A stretch of DNA of 64,000 nucleotides from Blasia pusilla (lineage: Eukaryota > Marchantiophyta > Marchantiopsida > Blasiales). The notes beneath the pieces are model-generated. The model saw only the letters and a list, made by a program, of their open reading frames with translations. It made no database searches and was not told the DNA's origin. Made by a program: the position numbers and the translations under genes. The DNA is taken from positions 33,728,001-33,792,000 of the forward strand of contig CM114271.1 of the NCBI GenBank assembly GCA_050084515.1. The letters run 5' to 3'. Positions 21,180-32,088 of the stretch are shown here, in pieces (position 1 is the first letter of the stretch; the number at the start of each line of letters is the position of its first letter).

Positions 21180-22620
21180 ATCAACTTCTCATCACTCTCA
21201 CCATGCCAACGAGCTCCAATCGCATCTCAGTGACTGGGGGGCATGGATTACGGCTCAAACCATCTGCATCCTGGTTGAGCGTCTCAGGTCTATGCACCAC
21301 CTGGAAGTCATACTCATGCAACAAAAGAGCCCATCTTGCAAGCTTTCCTATAAGCTTGTCGGACTCCATCAACCACTTGAGTGGCTGATGATCAGCAATG
21401 ATGGTAAAGGGGTTTCCAAATAAATAACACCTGAAATGTGCGACAGTCCACATCGTAGTCAAGCACTCACCCTCATACGAGCTATACTTTGCCTCTATAA
21501 CATTGTTTGAGCAACTAGCGTAAGCCACCACCAACTCTCTACCATCATCGTCATGTTGGGTGAGCACGACTCCAAGCCCCAACATGCTCCAATCGGTATG
21601 CAATTGGAAAGGACGCCCCCTGATCGGTCTCCTCAATATGGGCGTGGACATCAATCTGTCCTTGAGCAATTGAAATGCTCTCTCTTGCTCATCCCCCCAG
21701 TGCCACTCCTAATCCACCTTGGTCAGCAAGGTTAGCGGCTTTGCAATTGGACAGAAACCCTTGACGTACCATTGATAGAAGTTCGCCAATCCCATGAATG
21801 CACGAACTCAACTCACATCTATAGGGCGTGGAATGCGTAAAAGAGCCTCTACCTTTATCGACTGCACACCAAGGCCACTTGGGTATATCGTATGACCCAA
21901 GTACTCAATCTGGTCATAGAAGAACTTGCACTTGCCTGGATGTAGCTTCAGCCCATGTAACTGCAATCGTCAAAACACCTCCTCTAGATGTCGCTCATGC
22001 TTCTCAACCGTGGCGCTAAAGACTACAATGTCATCAATATAATACGTAGCAAAACCCAGACCTGCCAAGATCCTATCCATGACCCTTTGAAATTGAGTCG
22101 GGGCATTCCTTAACTCAAATGTAAGAACCGCCACTAGTACAAACAATCCTTCACATGAGGATCAATGCCCCAAATTTCCGTCTTCTGCCTGTCCTCCAAT
22201 TTGATAGGCAGTTGGTTGTATCCGGCTCACAAATCCAATGAAGTGAAGACCTTTGCATGCCCAATCGCATCAAAGATCTCCTCACGGGTAGGCATGGCAT
22301 ACCTATCAGACTTCGTATGTCGATTGATAGGTCGGTAACCTCCACACATTCGCCTATCCGTCCAATTTCCATACACATCCTTCTTGGTGGGCATGAAAGT
22401 GGTAGATGCATTCTCTCCATGCGACATCTCTACTAGTCCTACTCCAACCAAGTCCTGGCTCCTACTCTAAATCAGAGCCCTCTCCATGTCACTGAATCTG
22501 TAGGGTCGTCGGAAGATTGGCGTGTCACTTGACAACTCAATGCGGATCCCTAGACCCTTCAGCGTACCCAAATCCTGCATGCTAGATGCAAAACAGCTCC
22601 TATAACTCCTCAGGAACTAA
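21180..22620 (-). pseudogene. G3 reverse transcriptase and RNase H
   Basis: RNase H is clear at 21181-21669: H-T-D-W-S-M-L-G-L-G-V-V-L, Y-S-S-Y-E-G-E and D-H-Q-P-L-K-W, where G1 has TAG in place of Q. RT upstream (21.8-22.5 kb) carries the C-G-G-Y-R-P-I-N block, S-L-D-L followed by TGA as in G1, and the region equivalent to Y-I-D-D near 22040, where the plus strand reads ATCATCAATATAATA. Frameshifts break the frame several times. Confidence 0.85.
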
Positions 22621-22989
22621 TGAATCTGGCGCCGCCTCCTATTGTCAACTTAGGGCCCATGTGTGGCTTCCAACTCTCCATCATGACTATGGTAGGACTC
22701 TCCGGACGTGGGTGTAGGTGGTTGCTATGGTGCAACCCGGTCTCGAACAATAGACCTCGACTGCTCTCCTACAGCCACCTCCAAAATCTGATCTCCATGT
22801 GCAGTCTCCAAAACCACGCTCAATGTTGTGGCTACCATCTCTTGGCATACTTGCAAAAAATCCCAAGAAGTCCAAGGGTGTCTCTCTCAATCACCCCTCA
22901 TGTCGTGATTTCCTTGGGTCTTGCCCCCAGCCACTGCCTCAACCGTCTTGGTAGGCATGGGGCTCACCAACGCAACAATTGTGATCTGT

Positions 22990-23380
22990 CGCATCTCAAA
23001 CAATGTTGCTCAACTACTCCTAAGCTGAAAATCTATGTCAAGTACTTTAGGTCCATCACCTGACCCAAGACATGACGTCGTGATACCTCTGATAGTAGCA
23101 ACGTGGAGATGAGAGTTCTATTATCCGATTGCTCCCATCCCACATGGTGAAGTGAAGCACACCTCGTACCATCATCAATCTCCACATACAAGTACTGCTG
23201 CACATGTATTCCTGCCTGCAAAACAGTAGCTAACCTAGTGTTGATCCCTCCAAAGAGATCCAACACCCGAATACCCCCCTCTGGGATGCGCCATACAATC
23301 GGTGTGGTATCCAAGGGCATCATCATAGCACTCTTAGCAACCTCGGGTTCCTCTCACCCGTCACGCTCTGGTTCAAACGT
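22990..23380 (-). pseudogene. G3 methyltransferase remnant, catalytic middle deleted
   Basis: The - strand keeps motif I (V-L-D-L-F-G-G-I-N-T) and motif II (Y-L-Y-V-E-I-D), better preserved than in G1. It then jumps, after S-L-H-H-V, to the C-terminal block (S-E-V-S-R-R-H-V-L). The PCQ loop and ENV motif are missing, so this copy cannot methylate DNA. At the junction (about 23098-23128) lies a roughly 27-nt piece that matches G1 4378-4404 but in inverted orientation relative to the element. Confidence 0.85.
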
Positions 23381-23573
23381 CTCACTCCATGCCATTTGCA
23401 ATTGCTCAGTGGCTAAGTGTCGAAGCTCCTCAGTCAAGCCCCAAAGCAGCACCTCTCTTCCACGGACTAATGCGGCAACCATGACACTCCTCTCCATAGA
23501 AATGTCAGGAACGGAAGTGTCCTTTGCATGGATATGTCCCTCAATCAAATCACTAGGCCAAGTGATGGCGTTG

Positions 23574-24045
23574 CTAAATGTTGCTAAGGTCGCCATCTCT
23601 CCTGGCCGTCGCTTGATCACTGCACATATGAATCAAATGGGTAATGAAAAAGGGCATCCACCACCAAACTACCATCCTGGTCTGTAGGACGCTGCCTCCT
23701 CCCATTAATCCGGAAGACCCCATCGGGTACAACACTGCTCCACCAACCAAGACGTCGTAGGACTCTCCATCAGTCACTATTGCCTTGGCTTGCACCACGG
23801 ACTCATTTGTACGATGTCTCGGGCGAATCCTCACCGTGACCTCATGTCGGGTGATATTCTTTGTGGTACTCATTCCACCCAAGGATGTCTCTATCCAGAA
23901 TGGACAACGCTCCATATCGGCCCTTGTCAGGCCTAAACCTCTGAATGCCGCTTTCCCCAACATCAAGGGTTGTGCTCTTGAATCCAACAAGATGTCGTGC
24001 GGACTAAAAGCTCTACCTCCTGGACTCACCAACTAGGAAGACCTC
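23574..24045 (-). pseudogene. G3 aspartic protease
   Basis: The - strand reads I-L-L-D-S-R-A-Q-P-L-M-L-G-K-A-A-F, the retropepsin active-site region with Arg instead of Gly after D-S, which should abolish activity. The second block Y-D-V-L-V-G-G-A-V-L follows. A 152-codon stretch is open. It precedes the methyltransferase remnant, as in G1. Confidence 0.8.
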
Positions 24046-24472
24046 TCCCCGATCATCCAGCAAAAAAATACCAAGAGAAGCCATGGCATGGTCTATCGCG
24101 GGTCTAGCGGGCATCTCCGCCATCCTAGCAACCGCAACCTACCATGAATCTGACGTGGACGGCCCAAGCATCAGCTCCAAGGGCACGTCTATCACCTCCT
24201 TTGAAATCACCTGTGAACGTGATGCAGGAACTTCAACTCCACGCTCACATAGCGTAGCGGCCAGCCGGAAAACCTAGGCGGGAGTACCTCCTAACCTCAT
24301 AACATAGGAAGCAAAAAATAAAGGAGCGCGGTACACAATAGTGGCCGCCTCCAACAACGTGCTCGACACGTGCTTCTCCTGAGCATCAGCAATAGGAGTA
24401 GTCACACTCGCTTCTCCCATCACCCTCTATGCGTGCACACCAATAACATCACCAACTCTCCGAGAACTCTGA

Positions 24473-26068
24473 TCAGGATCCATTGATGGGGTCCTCATTG
24501 CCTCGGACAACGTGAAGGACTGAGAAAGCCTGGTTTGTTTCTTGGCTTCTCCTCGCTATGGATCCTACTGTGTGTCTGCTCCACGTGTAACAACTACGAT
24601 GACCTCCATCTAGGCAACCCCGCACATCCAAATCCATATCTCTGGCATCTCCATAAGACGTCGATGCCACGGATTCGGCATTGGGTAACCTCAATGCCAT
24701 AGCGGCAATTTGCTGCTCTAGCTACTAGATCTGAGCAGCCATCCCAGCCTCACATCCGGCATCTCCTTGGACGCGTCTAGGTGGTGGGACTCTACCTCCT
24801 CCTCCTCCTCCATGGGCAACTCCACCACCCCCTCGGGAAAATCCAATTCCTCGTCCCCCAACGAGACCACCTAGTGCCCGGCCTCTAGGGCCACTTGGAC
24901 CGGAAACTCACTCCAATGCCCTCTCTGGCCCCCGGTCCAGATATAACCCAGGGTGCAAGCTGAAACACCTAGCGCATGTGTGACCGTACCTCTGACAATA
25001 GTCACACTGATAACCTCCTGGTGCAGCACTATCTCCTCTTCCATGTTGAGGCACACGACCATGACCCTGACGAGTGCAATCGCGCTGATGATGGACTCCA
25101 CCACATGACCAACAAGTAATCGCAGGCAGATGCTGTTGAGCTGCATATGAAGGCGCAGGTTTTTGTGGCACGGCCTCCCGATATCCTCCCTGAGCTCGTG
25201 GTGCCACAAACCTATCTTGGAATCCACATTGCTGCATTGGTAGTGTAGGAAATCGTGACTGCTCTTGCCTAGAACCCATGGTCGCTACGGTCTCCTCCGC
25301 CATGTTGCGCTCAATGTTCTCGGCGGTCCTATAAACATCTCTCAACGTAGGGGAGCTGTTCAAAAGAAGCACCCCCTCCCGCACACGTGTCCGCACGGTC
25401 TCTTCCGGCATTGCGTACCATGACTGGATACCGTGAGCGTCTGTTGCCCCCTGAGTGACGTTAATCAACCGGGTGTAGGCCTCACGCAAACTCTCACTTG
25501 GGCGCCTCCGGAAGTCGTGGATGCTCCACAACTTCTCAGTCCGTATCTCCTGGTAGCTCGCCCTCAACTTAGCAAAGAACTCAACCACGGGGTTGAACCT
25601 TGGACAAACTCGACTGGACGATACAATTGCTCCAGTGCGAGTCACCCCTCTTACAACATCATTGGTGGAGGAACCCTCTCCTGATTCCTCCTCCTCATCT
25701 GGAAACGGCTCTGTCCATGACACATAGTGTGGGTCATAGTAGAGTCTCCAGACCTCAATCTTATGGGCATATTTCTACAAGAACTCATGGTAATCGTCCA
25801 TGGGTGCCCCCTCTAATTGCTGGAACATTCTGTTCCATGCTGTAAACGGGTTGAACTCTCTGGAGTTCCTTGCCCGCCGTGAGTCGCACCAACTCCTAAA
25901 CTCCGCAATGAAGTCGTATAACTCTATAGTGCCTATAGCACCCGAAAACCTACGCGGTCCTCTACCACGGTCGTCCATCTCGTACGCCCAACTGGTAGGA
26001 TCACTCAATGTGTGCGGTGGAACACTAGCACACTCCTCTACACTCTCCCCCTTGTCTGAAGATGACAC
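24473..26068 (-). pseudogene. G3 gag (capsid and two zinc knuckles) plus linker
   Basis: The - strand opens at 26068 and runs, after one stop near 25774, through a retrotransposon gag domain. A typical capsid-like stretch contains F-F-A-K-L-R-A-S-Y-Q and L-R-E-A-Y-T-R-L. Two knuckles follow near 24950-25110. The first, C-W-S-C-G-G-V-H-H-Q-R-D-C, is one residue short of the usual CX2CX4HX4C; the second, C-D-Y-C...G-H...C, is canonical. Gag packages the RNA. Downstream (24473-24870) is a Gly/Pro-rich linker with V-A-S-T-S-Y-G, which is all that G1 retains. Confidence 0.8.
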
Positions 26069-27927
26069 AGTAAGAGATTGAGGTGGTCTCTCACGTGGAG
26101 ACTCTCAAAACCTCGCACCACTCCAAATAAACCCTCTAGAGCTACTCTCAAGTCCACCACCTTGCCTCTCAAAGTCCTGAAAGGACGCCCTGATGATCCT
26201 CGTGCAGCCCTCACACGATCACTCTCAACCTCACGAGTAATCACTCAAGCACTCAACTAAATAGGCGGCACTCAATCCACACTCTCTCACTAAGACGTAT
26301 GATGTGCGGCAACAAGCGGCGTGGTGCGGCAAATCGTCTACTGTCCTATCATCTCATCGACAGGACACACCCTCAACTCTGGATATCCCACACAGGTCTA
26401 TGTCCCCTAACCCACATACATAAATGATGCTTGCAGCATTTGCACGAAACCTAATATCCCGAATAACTGTCCAAATCCCATAATTCCCTAACACGTGCAA
26501 GGTAAGAGACCAAAATGGGTAACCTGACAATAATGTCGATGTTGCTCTTCAGCAACTGAAAATCTTGAACTCAAGTTGGTCATAAAGACAACTCCTCCAA
26601 ATAGCACGTCGTACTCCCTTGGTACTGATGATGCTCAAATCTTCTCGATGTGCGGTGTAGGTCCTACGGTCCGGTGGGGCACTAGCGGCACGAAACGGCT
26701 ACAAACGGCACGACACTCAAGAATGAGGTGCGGCACTCGGCGGCATAACCTCCTTAGTAAAAAAAACACAATCTGCTCCTAGTGATGGTGCGGCTCCGCA
26801 ATTGAGACGGTGCCGTGCGGCCACTAACGGCACGGCGCGGCAATCGGCGGCGCGTTGCGGCTACGGGCGTCACGGCACGGTACTCGATCTTCGTCGAACG
26901 GCTACAAATCACGGCATAACAAAGTAGACGGAACACTACAACCCCATCAATCCAAAAATGCAAATGGCCGGCCGCGAACACAGGCAGCCGCGGCGGTGTG
27001 GGATAGAGATTCAGACGCCCAGCTCTACGGGCGGCTGTAACCCAGGGTGGGACAGAGGAGCGCACGGCTGTACGACGGCTCAGTATTTTTTCAGAAATAG
27101 AAGGTGGAAGGAAAGAAGTTGTTCCCCGCAAAATTTTACTTTTATTTTTATTTTTTTTAACTAGAATAACCATCAAGAAATTTGGATCTCCACTGTCTTC
27201 CTTACTTGACAACCCCCCTCCTGACAGGTCTGCAAATTGAATGCCTTACCACAAATCCCTCCTAAGATTGAGGATCAACATCCCAAAAAATGGGATCTAT
27301 TCATCCTACCTCCAAATAGCTGAAGTCCCCTGTCCTAACCACCAAGTAAACTCATTTTTTTTTCTACCTCTCAAGAAAGAATTTCTACCCAAAAATTTCG
27401 AAATTTCACTCACACCTTGGAACGGTGGCTATGGCAGCCCACAAAAACTGTTGTAACTTCACGCTCACACAATGAAAATGCACATTGTTTCTTCCACAGC
27501 GTGCACAACTTTCCGATATACGACCTCATCAAATTGGTTTCTCCATTTGATCTTCCGATAAAAGTAGACTGGGACTGTCGTGCAACCCATTGTCTCTTTC
27601 TCCTACGCAAAATTCGGCAAGGCTTCTGCGCTGATTTCTCCCAAAGAAAATGTAAAACTTATGAAAATACAAATCAGCAAGCTACATGGTGCTCCCAAGA
27701 GCACTGGAATGGGGCAACCCACCCCCATACTCAATCCCTATCAAAAATTAGGCAACGCTTCCGCGCTTCACTCTTCCACACGAAAAATTGGCAAAAGAAA
27801 CATCAAAAGTAAGCGGCTCTTGCTCCGGTGAGCACTGAACAAGGAATACAATCCCCAACATGAAAAACCAGCGAGTGACCAGAAAGCTCCCCCATGAAGC
27901 TCTCTCACTCACTCATTCTCTCTTTGT
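26069..27927 (-). other. G3 5' untranslated leader with CGGCAC-rich repeats
   Basis: About 1.86 kb between gag and the 5' LTR-like block, without a supported ORF. The part at 26290-26900 is full of short repeats of GCGGCAC, CGGCACG and CGGCTAC words. Leaders of retroelements hold packaging and dimerisation signals, and the repeats may serve this, which is inference. I found no tRNA-Met-type primer site next to the 5' block. Confidence 0.55.
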
Positions 27928-28446
27928 AAATCAAGTAGATCCAATCTCTCTCAACACCATAGCTCTCAAATGTGTGCACTCTCACATGTCTCTCAATGTC
28001 AAACCAAACCCACTCTTCTAATGAGAGGCTTGGGTTACACTCACAAGGCAAACAAGACCATAGCTCCGCCGCTTCATGCCAAGAGGTTCAACAAAGAGAG
28101 AATGAGCTCTCAAGCTCTCTCTCTTGGGGGTATACCCCCTTCCCTCTCCTAAGCTCTCTCCTCGGTAACCTATGCTCGCAGGTCACCTCCTTGGCTCTTG
28201 ACCTACTATAGCGGGTCAAGGGCCACTTCCCAAAGTGGAAATTCAACTCTACCAAACATGGAAAATTGCCCAAAATAGTAAGTTTCTCGATATGACTCCA
28301 AATGAGCCGAAACGAAGGGGAAACATGCTCTCTGAGATTTACCAAGACCTCAGCAGATCATCCTCAACCTCTTGAGCTTGTCCTCCTCTACTCGCGAAGG
28401 CGCTCTACCAGATCTCTCCAATCTATCCTAAAAAGTCGTGAGAGAG
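27928..28446 (-). repeat. G3 5' LTR-like block (U only)
   Basis: Matches the U middle of the G3 3' LTR (18794-19318) over about 515 bp, with differences and indels expected of an old pair. The match starts near the CACGACTTTTTAGG phrase on the - strand and ends near GATTTA. The A end repeat is missing on both sides, unlike at the 3' LTR. Confidence 0.75.
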
Positions 28447-29249
28447 ACCAGCAAGGACATGAAATTATAACCAACTTAAATTTTTGTGACAAAACAAAAA
28501 ATGGGACTAGCAATGAGAGGAAATTACTACCAACTTAAACATAAAGTGTGCAAAATTACAAAATTATATCAACATAATCAAATGATTACATGGTCCTTTT
28601 CAACAACTATTGTATGTTACATGTCATAAAAAATAACAATAAGGAAAATGTATGAAACCATCTCTAATTTCAATCACTTCTTCCCCTTACAAGCACTTGT
28701 AGTTTTCGTTCTCTCCATTAATTTCTCCAATTTAATTGAGAGTAATTAATTAAATTGGTTTAAAAGTCAATGAACACCTTACAAACAGACTCAAATCTAT
28801 ATACTAACCAGAAACGGGTTGGTAAAAAGAATTTATTAAAAACCTATTTTATACAACGGAAATATGATGTCATGTATCATAAATTCAATGAAGATATGCT
28901 TAAGAAAGACTTCAATCCCATATCAAAGCACTAGTCAAATAGTATAGACGGGGAAGAGTTTTATTCGATAAACATGTTCACCCTCCATCTTACAGGCATT
29001 TATTGAAAAATGTATTTAAAATGCAGAAGTTGGAAAAGCAAGTTATTCTACATGCATGCTTTTGGATATGAATTCTTGACGATCCGATGTCAGCATCATG
29101 TTAATATTATCTCTTCGTTAATATTAATATGATAGAGATATAACCTTAGTAGCCTTCCCATCGATCCCTTGTGTCAGTAAGACTCAAAACCCGAAAAAGG
29201 GGCCGCATACATGGAGGATGGAAAAAAAAAACGAATGGGGACTCGTCCA
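28447..29249. other. AT-rich spacer
   Basis: No gene is supported. The first 100 bases carry words shared with the tandem array at 18010-18470 on the other side of G3. Confidence 0.55.
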
Positions 29250-30480
29250 AGGAGACTAATTAAACCCTCAACGGCCACCGCACTAGCAAGCGCAAAATCA
29301 TGAAAAAAATGAGAACGTCGCAAAGACGGGAGCACGAAACACGAGAGTCGGAGCGGGTGCGCGAGAGCCCGAAGCCGAAAGAGTCATGGGCAGTCGAGAG
29401 TCGACGCGGACGGGGGCGGGGGCGGGGGCCCGAAATCCCCGACCCGCAGTGTGTGACTGTGAGTGCGGGTGGTGGGACGGTGATGGGGTTGGGGATGGAT
29501 GTAAAGGGGGAGAGGAAGGTGACACGGAGCTCGCGGTCGGTCGCTCGGTCTACGGCGAATGGGGGAGTTGGTTGTGGCGCGTGCGAATCTGAGCCGAGCG
29601 GAGCGGAGCGGAGCGGAGTTGCGCGAGGACGGAGCGCTCGGAGGGGGGGAGCCCAATGCTTGAGCGCTAGCGCGGGTGGGGGGAGGTCCAATGCTTGAGC
29701 GCTAAAGCAGGCGAATCGATCGGTGCATGACGACGACGCGGGGCCACGCGTGTCCTGTGCGGAGGGAGGGAGGGAGTCGAGAGAGACTCGGCTCCCTGCC
29801 ATGCGCGCGCGGCCGGGCAAGAGCTGCGCTAATTGTATGAGTCCGTTCGTCTGTTGTTTGTTTGCTTTTTGTTTGTTTGTGTGTCTGTGTGTGTATGTAG
29901 CTGCATTGGAGTAATTGGAGATGGTCCCACTGCGATCGATTCAACATTCTCTCGCTCCGTGTCGGTTTACATGCGATGCGGAGGATCACGTGCGCGGTTT
30001 CTCGATTTCAGATCCCTTGTCGTGGGATTCTTTATTCACAGCGCTCGTCCATGACGCCGAGGCGAGGCGGCCGTGGCAGGGCATTATTATCGGCTTTCCC
30101 TCGCTCTATTCTCGTGTCGGGATCCGGATTCCGAAAACAATTCTCTCTGCGCGTGTCTCGACTCTCGCCCGAAATCACACAACGCCTTTCGGATCTTCAT
30201 GTTCGCCTTCATGACTCTCGCTCGGACCACAGACGAATTCACTCAGTCTCCCATGGCTCATGGTACGCGCGCTTGCCTGGCCTTCCAACTCGTGGCCAAG
30301 ACGTGGAAAGTTGGATTCGTGAATCGAGCGACGGCACGCTCTTGCTCGAGGAGAGAACCGACGAACAATCGTCACTGCCTCATGATCCAAATCCAAATTG
30401 AAACTGGCCTTCGCTTGCTTCCACATGAGATCCACAGCACAGCAACCAAATCAAATTGTCAGGCAGGTAAGAGTCAGCTC
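29250..30480. other. CpG-rich block without a recognised gene
   Basis: GC and CpG are much higher than in the flanks, with a short GAGCG repeat at about 29592-29620. Several overlapping open frames exist on both strands, as expected of GC-rich sequence, but none resembles a known family. It may be a promoter/first-exon CpG-rich region or a fragment of a GC-rich repeat. Confidence 0.45.
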
Positions 30481-32088
30481 TAAATTCCAGTCGATCTACA
30501 CCTATTTTCGTCGGGTATTTTCCCGTATAACACGACCTTCAGATTTTATTTATTGAATGAATCTTTTCGGTAGTATAATACACGGATGGGAGTTGGTTTT
30601 GATGGACGCAGCATGATTAGTCGCGGTTGTACACTATTGCGTTTAATAACATTGTGAATTATGAAATTTTGATGAGTAAATTTTGCAAGTCACTTCTGTT
30701 CGGGAAGATATTTTCGGCAGAGAATTATTTGACAGAAATCTGGGAAAAAAAATTTCGTGCCGGTTAGTTATTTCAGGTGGGACATTTTCGAGGAAGAAGT
30801 GCTGGCGACGATAACTTGATATGCGATCGGAGCTAAGGAAATTTCCGGTTAATTCCCAGTGCGGTTGGCGCGACATTTTTAGCAAGAAATTTCTGAGTGT
30901 TTCTGAGAAAACACATATTGACATTAGAGGGGAAAAAAATTTGGTCACATCGGTCAAAAGGAATCATCATATTTTCTGACCAAGTATTGCCAATTTTAAA
31001 ATTATACGTTTAAGACACAGCACATAAGAGGACTTCCCTGAAGTGGTGGTAGACCTAGACAAAGTACGACCCCTTGCGGTTGGTGAGTACACAATTATCC
31101 ACCTTTGGCGGGTGGTCCCTAGCCGTTCTTGACGGCTTTGCTTCCCCATGACATCACTCTACCATTTGCCTGCGGATAGTTCGTAACTGATCCATTCCCC
31201 CTCCCCACGACATTTCTTTCGTCGGGACCCACCCTCGAGGTGGCGAATTGCGTCGTCTCCGCGCCCTGCCTGGGAGTAACTTATGTTATATCGCGACACA
31301 TGGCGATTCGTACTTTGGTAGAGGTTGGACGACTTGAGAACTTAAAATTGGCCGACTTTCATGAGCTTGTGTCAGTCAGTCCTTGTGGCTGGAGGCAGTA
31401 ACTGAAAATCACCATGACAGCTTCAATGAAACAATTGAAAAGCATGGGCCGCCGATCCTGATGTTGCTCCAGGTGACTTCCTTTTGAGAGGACCTATGGT
31501 GCTGAGGAAGCTCCGAGTCCCCCGAGGGCTCTGAAGGACCCAAAAATTCTAGATGTCACTACCATCCCCAGAGACAGTCGCATGACCATGGACAGAAGAT
31601 ATGGATTCACCACACCGTCTTCCCTGGCATTTGCAAACACGACCTACCTGGCGACAAACTTCGAGGCACTTTAATAACTAGATGATCAAGGTCTGCCTCA
31701 GTTTCTTCCAAGGATGAGTCAATCAAAGCCTTGTTCCTGTGCTCTCAGGGAAATGAATTTATACCTCGATGCCCAATGATGAGAAACTCTCGTAGTACAG
31801 ACCACATGCTCTCTTTTTTTATTTGGGTAAAGAGGACAAATGGGTCCCATAGAATTTCACCATCAAAACAATGCCATACTCAATTTTGTTCGCAAGGACC
31901 ACCCAGAGTAGCTCAAATATACAGATTAAAGAGGGGTACTGAGTGTCACAGCTATACCTGGATTGGCCTATGGCAGCACCCTTTCTTGAACTCGCCGAAT
32001 AGTGTAGTACGGAATTAGTCTAACACCGTGTCTAGTTTCTAACAAATCTCGCCACTGAGGGTCCAACCACAAAAACACCCTCTACTAA
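30481..32088. other. Spacer downstream of CSN2
   Basis: No coding region is supported. It includes the presumed 3' UTR of CSN2 next to 32089. A locally structured, GC-richer piece at about 31050-31150 has two short hairpins, but I cannot match it to a known RNA. Confidence 0.5.

Larger units (their letters stand above)
18678..28446 (-). mobile_element. Ty3/Gypsy retrotransposon G3, long degenerate copy
   Basis: A roughly 9.8-kb element on the - strand, with the 5' LTR-like block at its high-coordinate end and the 3' LTR at its low end. It is the only copy here with gag and leader. Order on -: LTR-like block, leader, gag, protease, truncated methyltransferase, RT, RNase H, integrase, PHD tail, polypurine tract, LTR. 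It is close to G1 in both coding sequence and LTR, so the two belong to one subfamily. Multiple stops and a large deletion in the methyltransferase make it inactive. Confidence 0.9.

Noticed and set aside
29260-29820. 186-codon and overlapping ORFs on both strands
   Set aside because: GC-rich sequence gives long open frames by chance in several frames at once; no domain or homology is seen.
31020-31150. Possible structured RNA (two short hairpins)
   Set aside because: I compared it with the U1, U2, U4, U5, U6, U12 and U3 signatures I know and found none of their key boxes.
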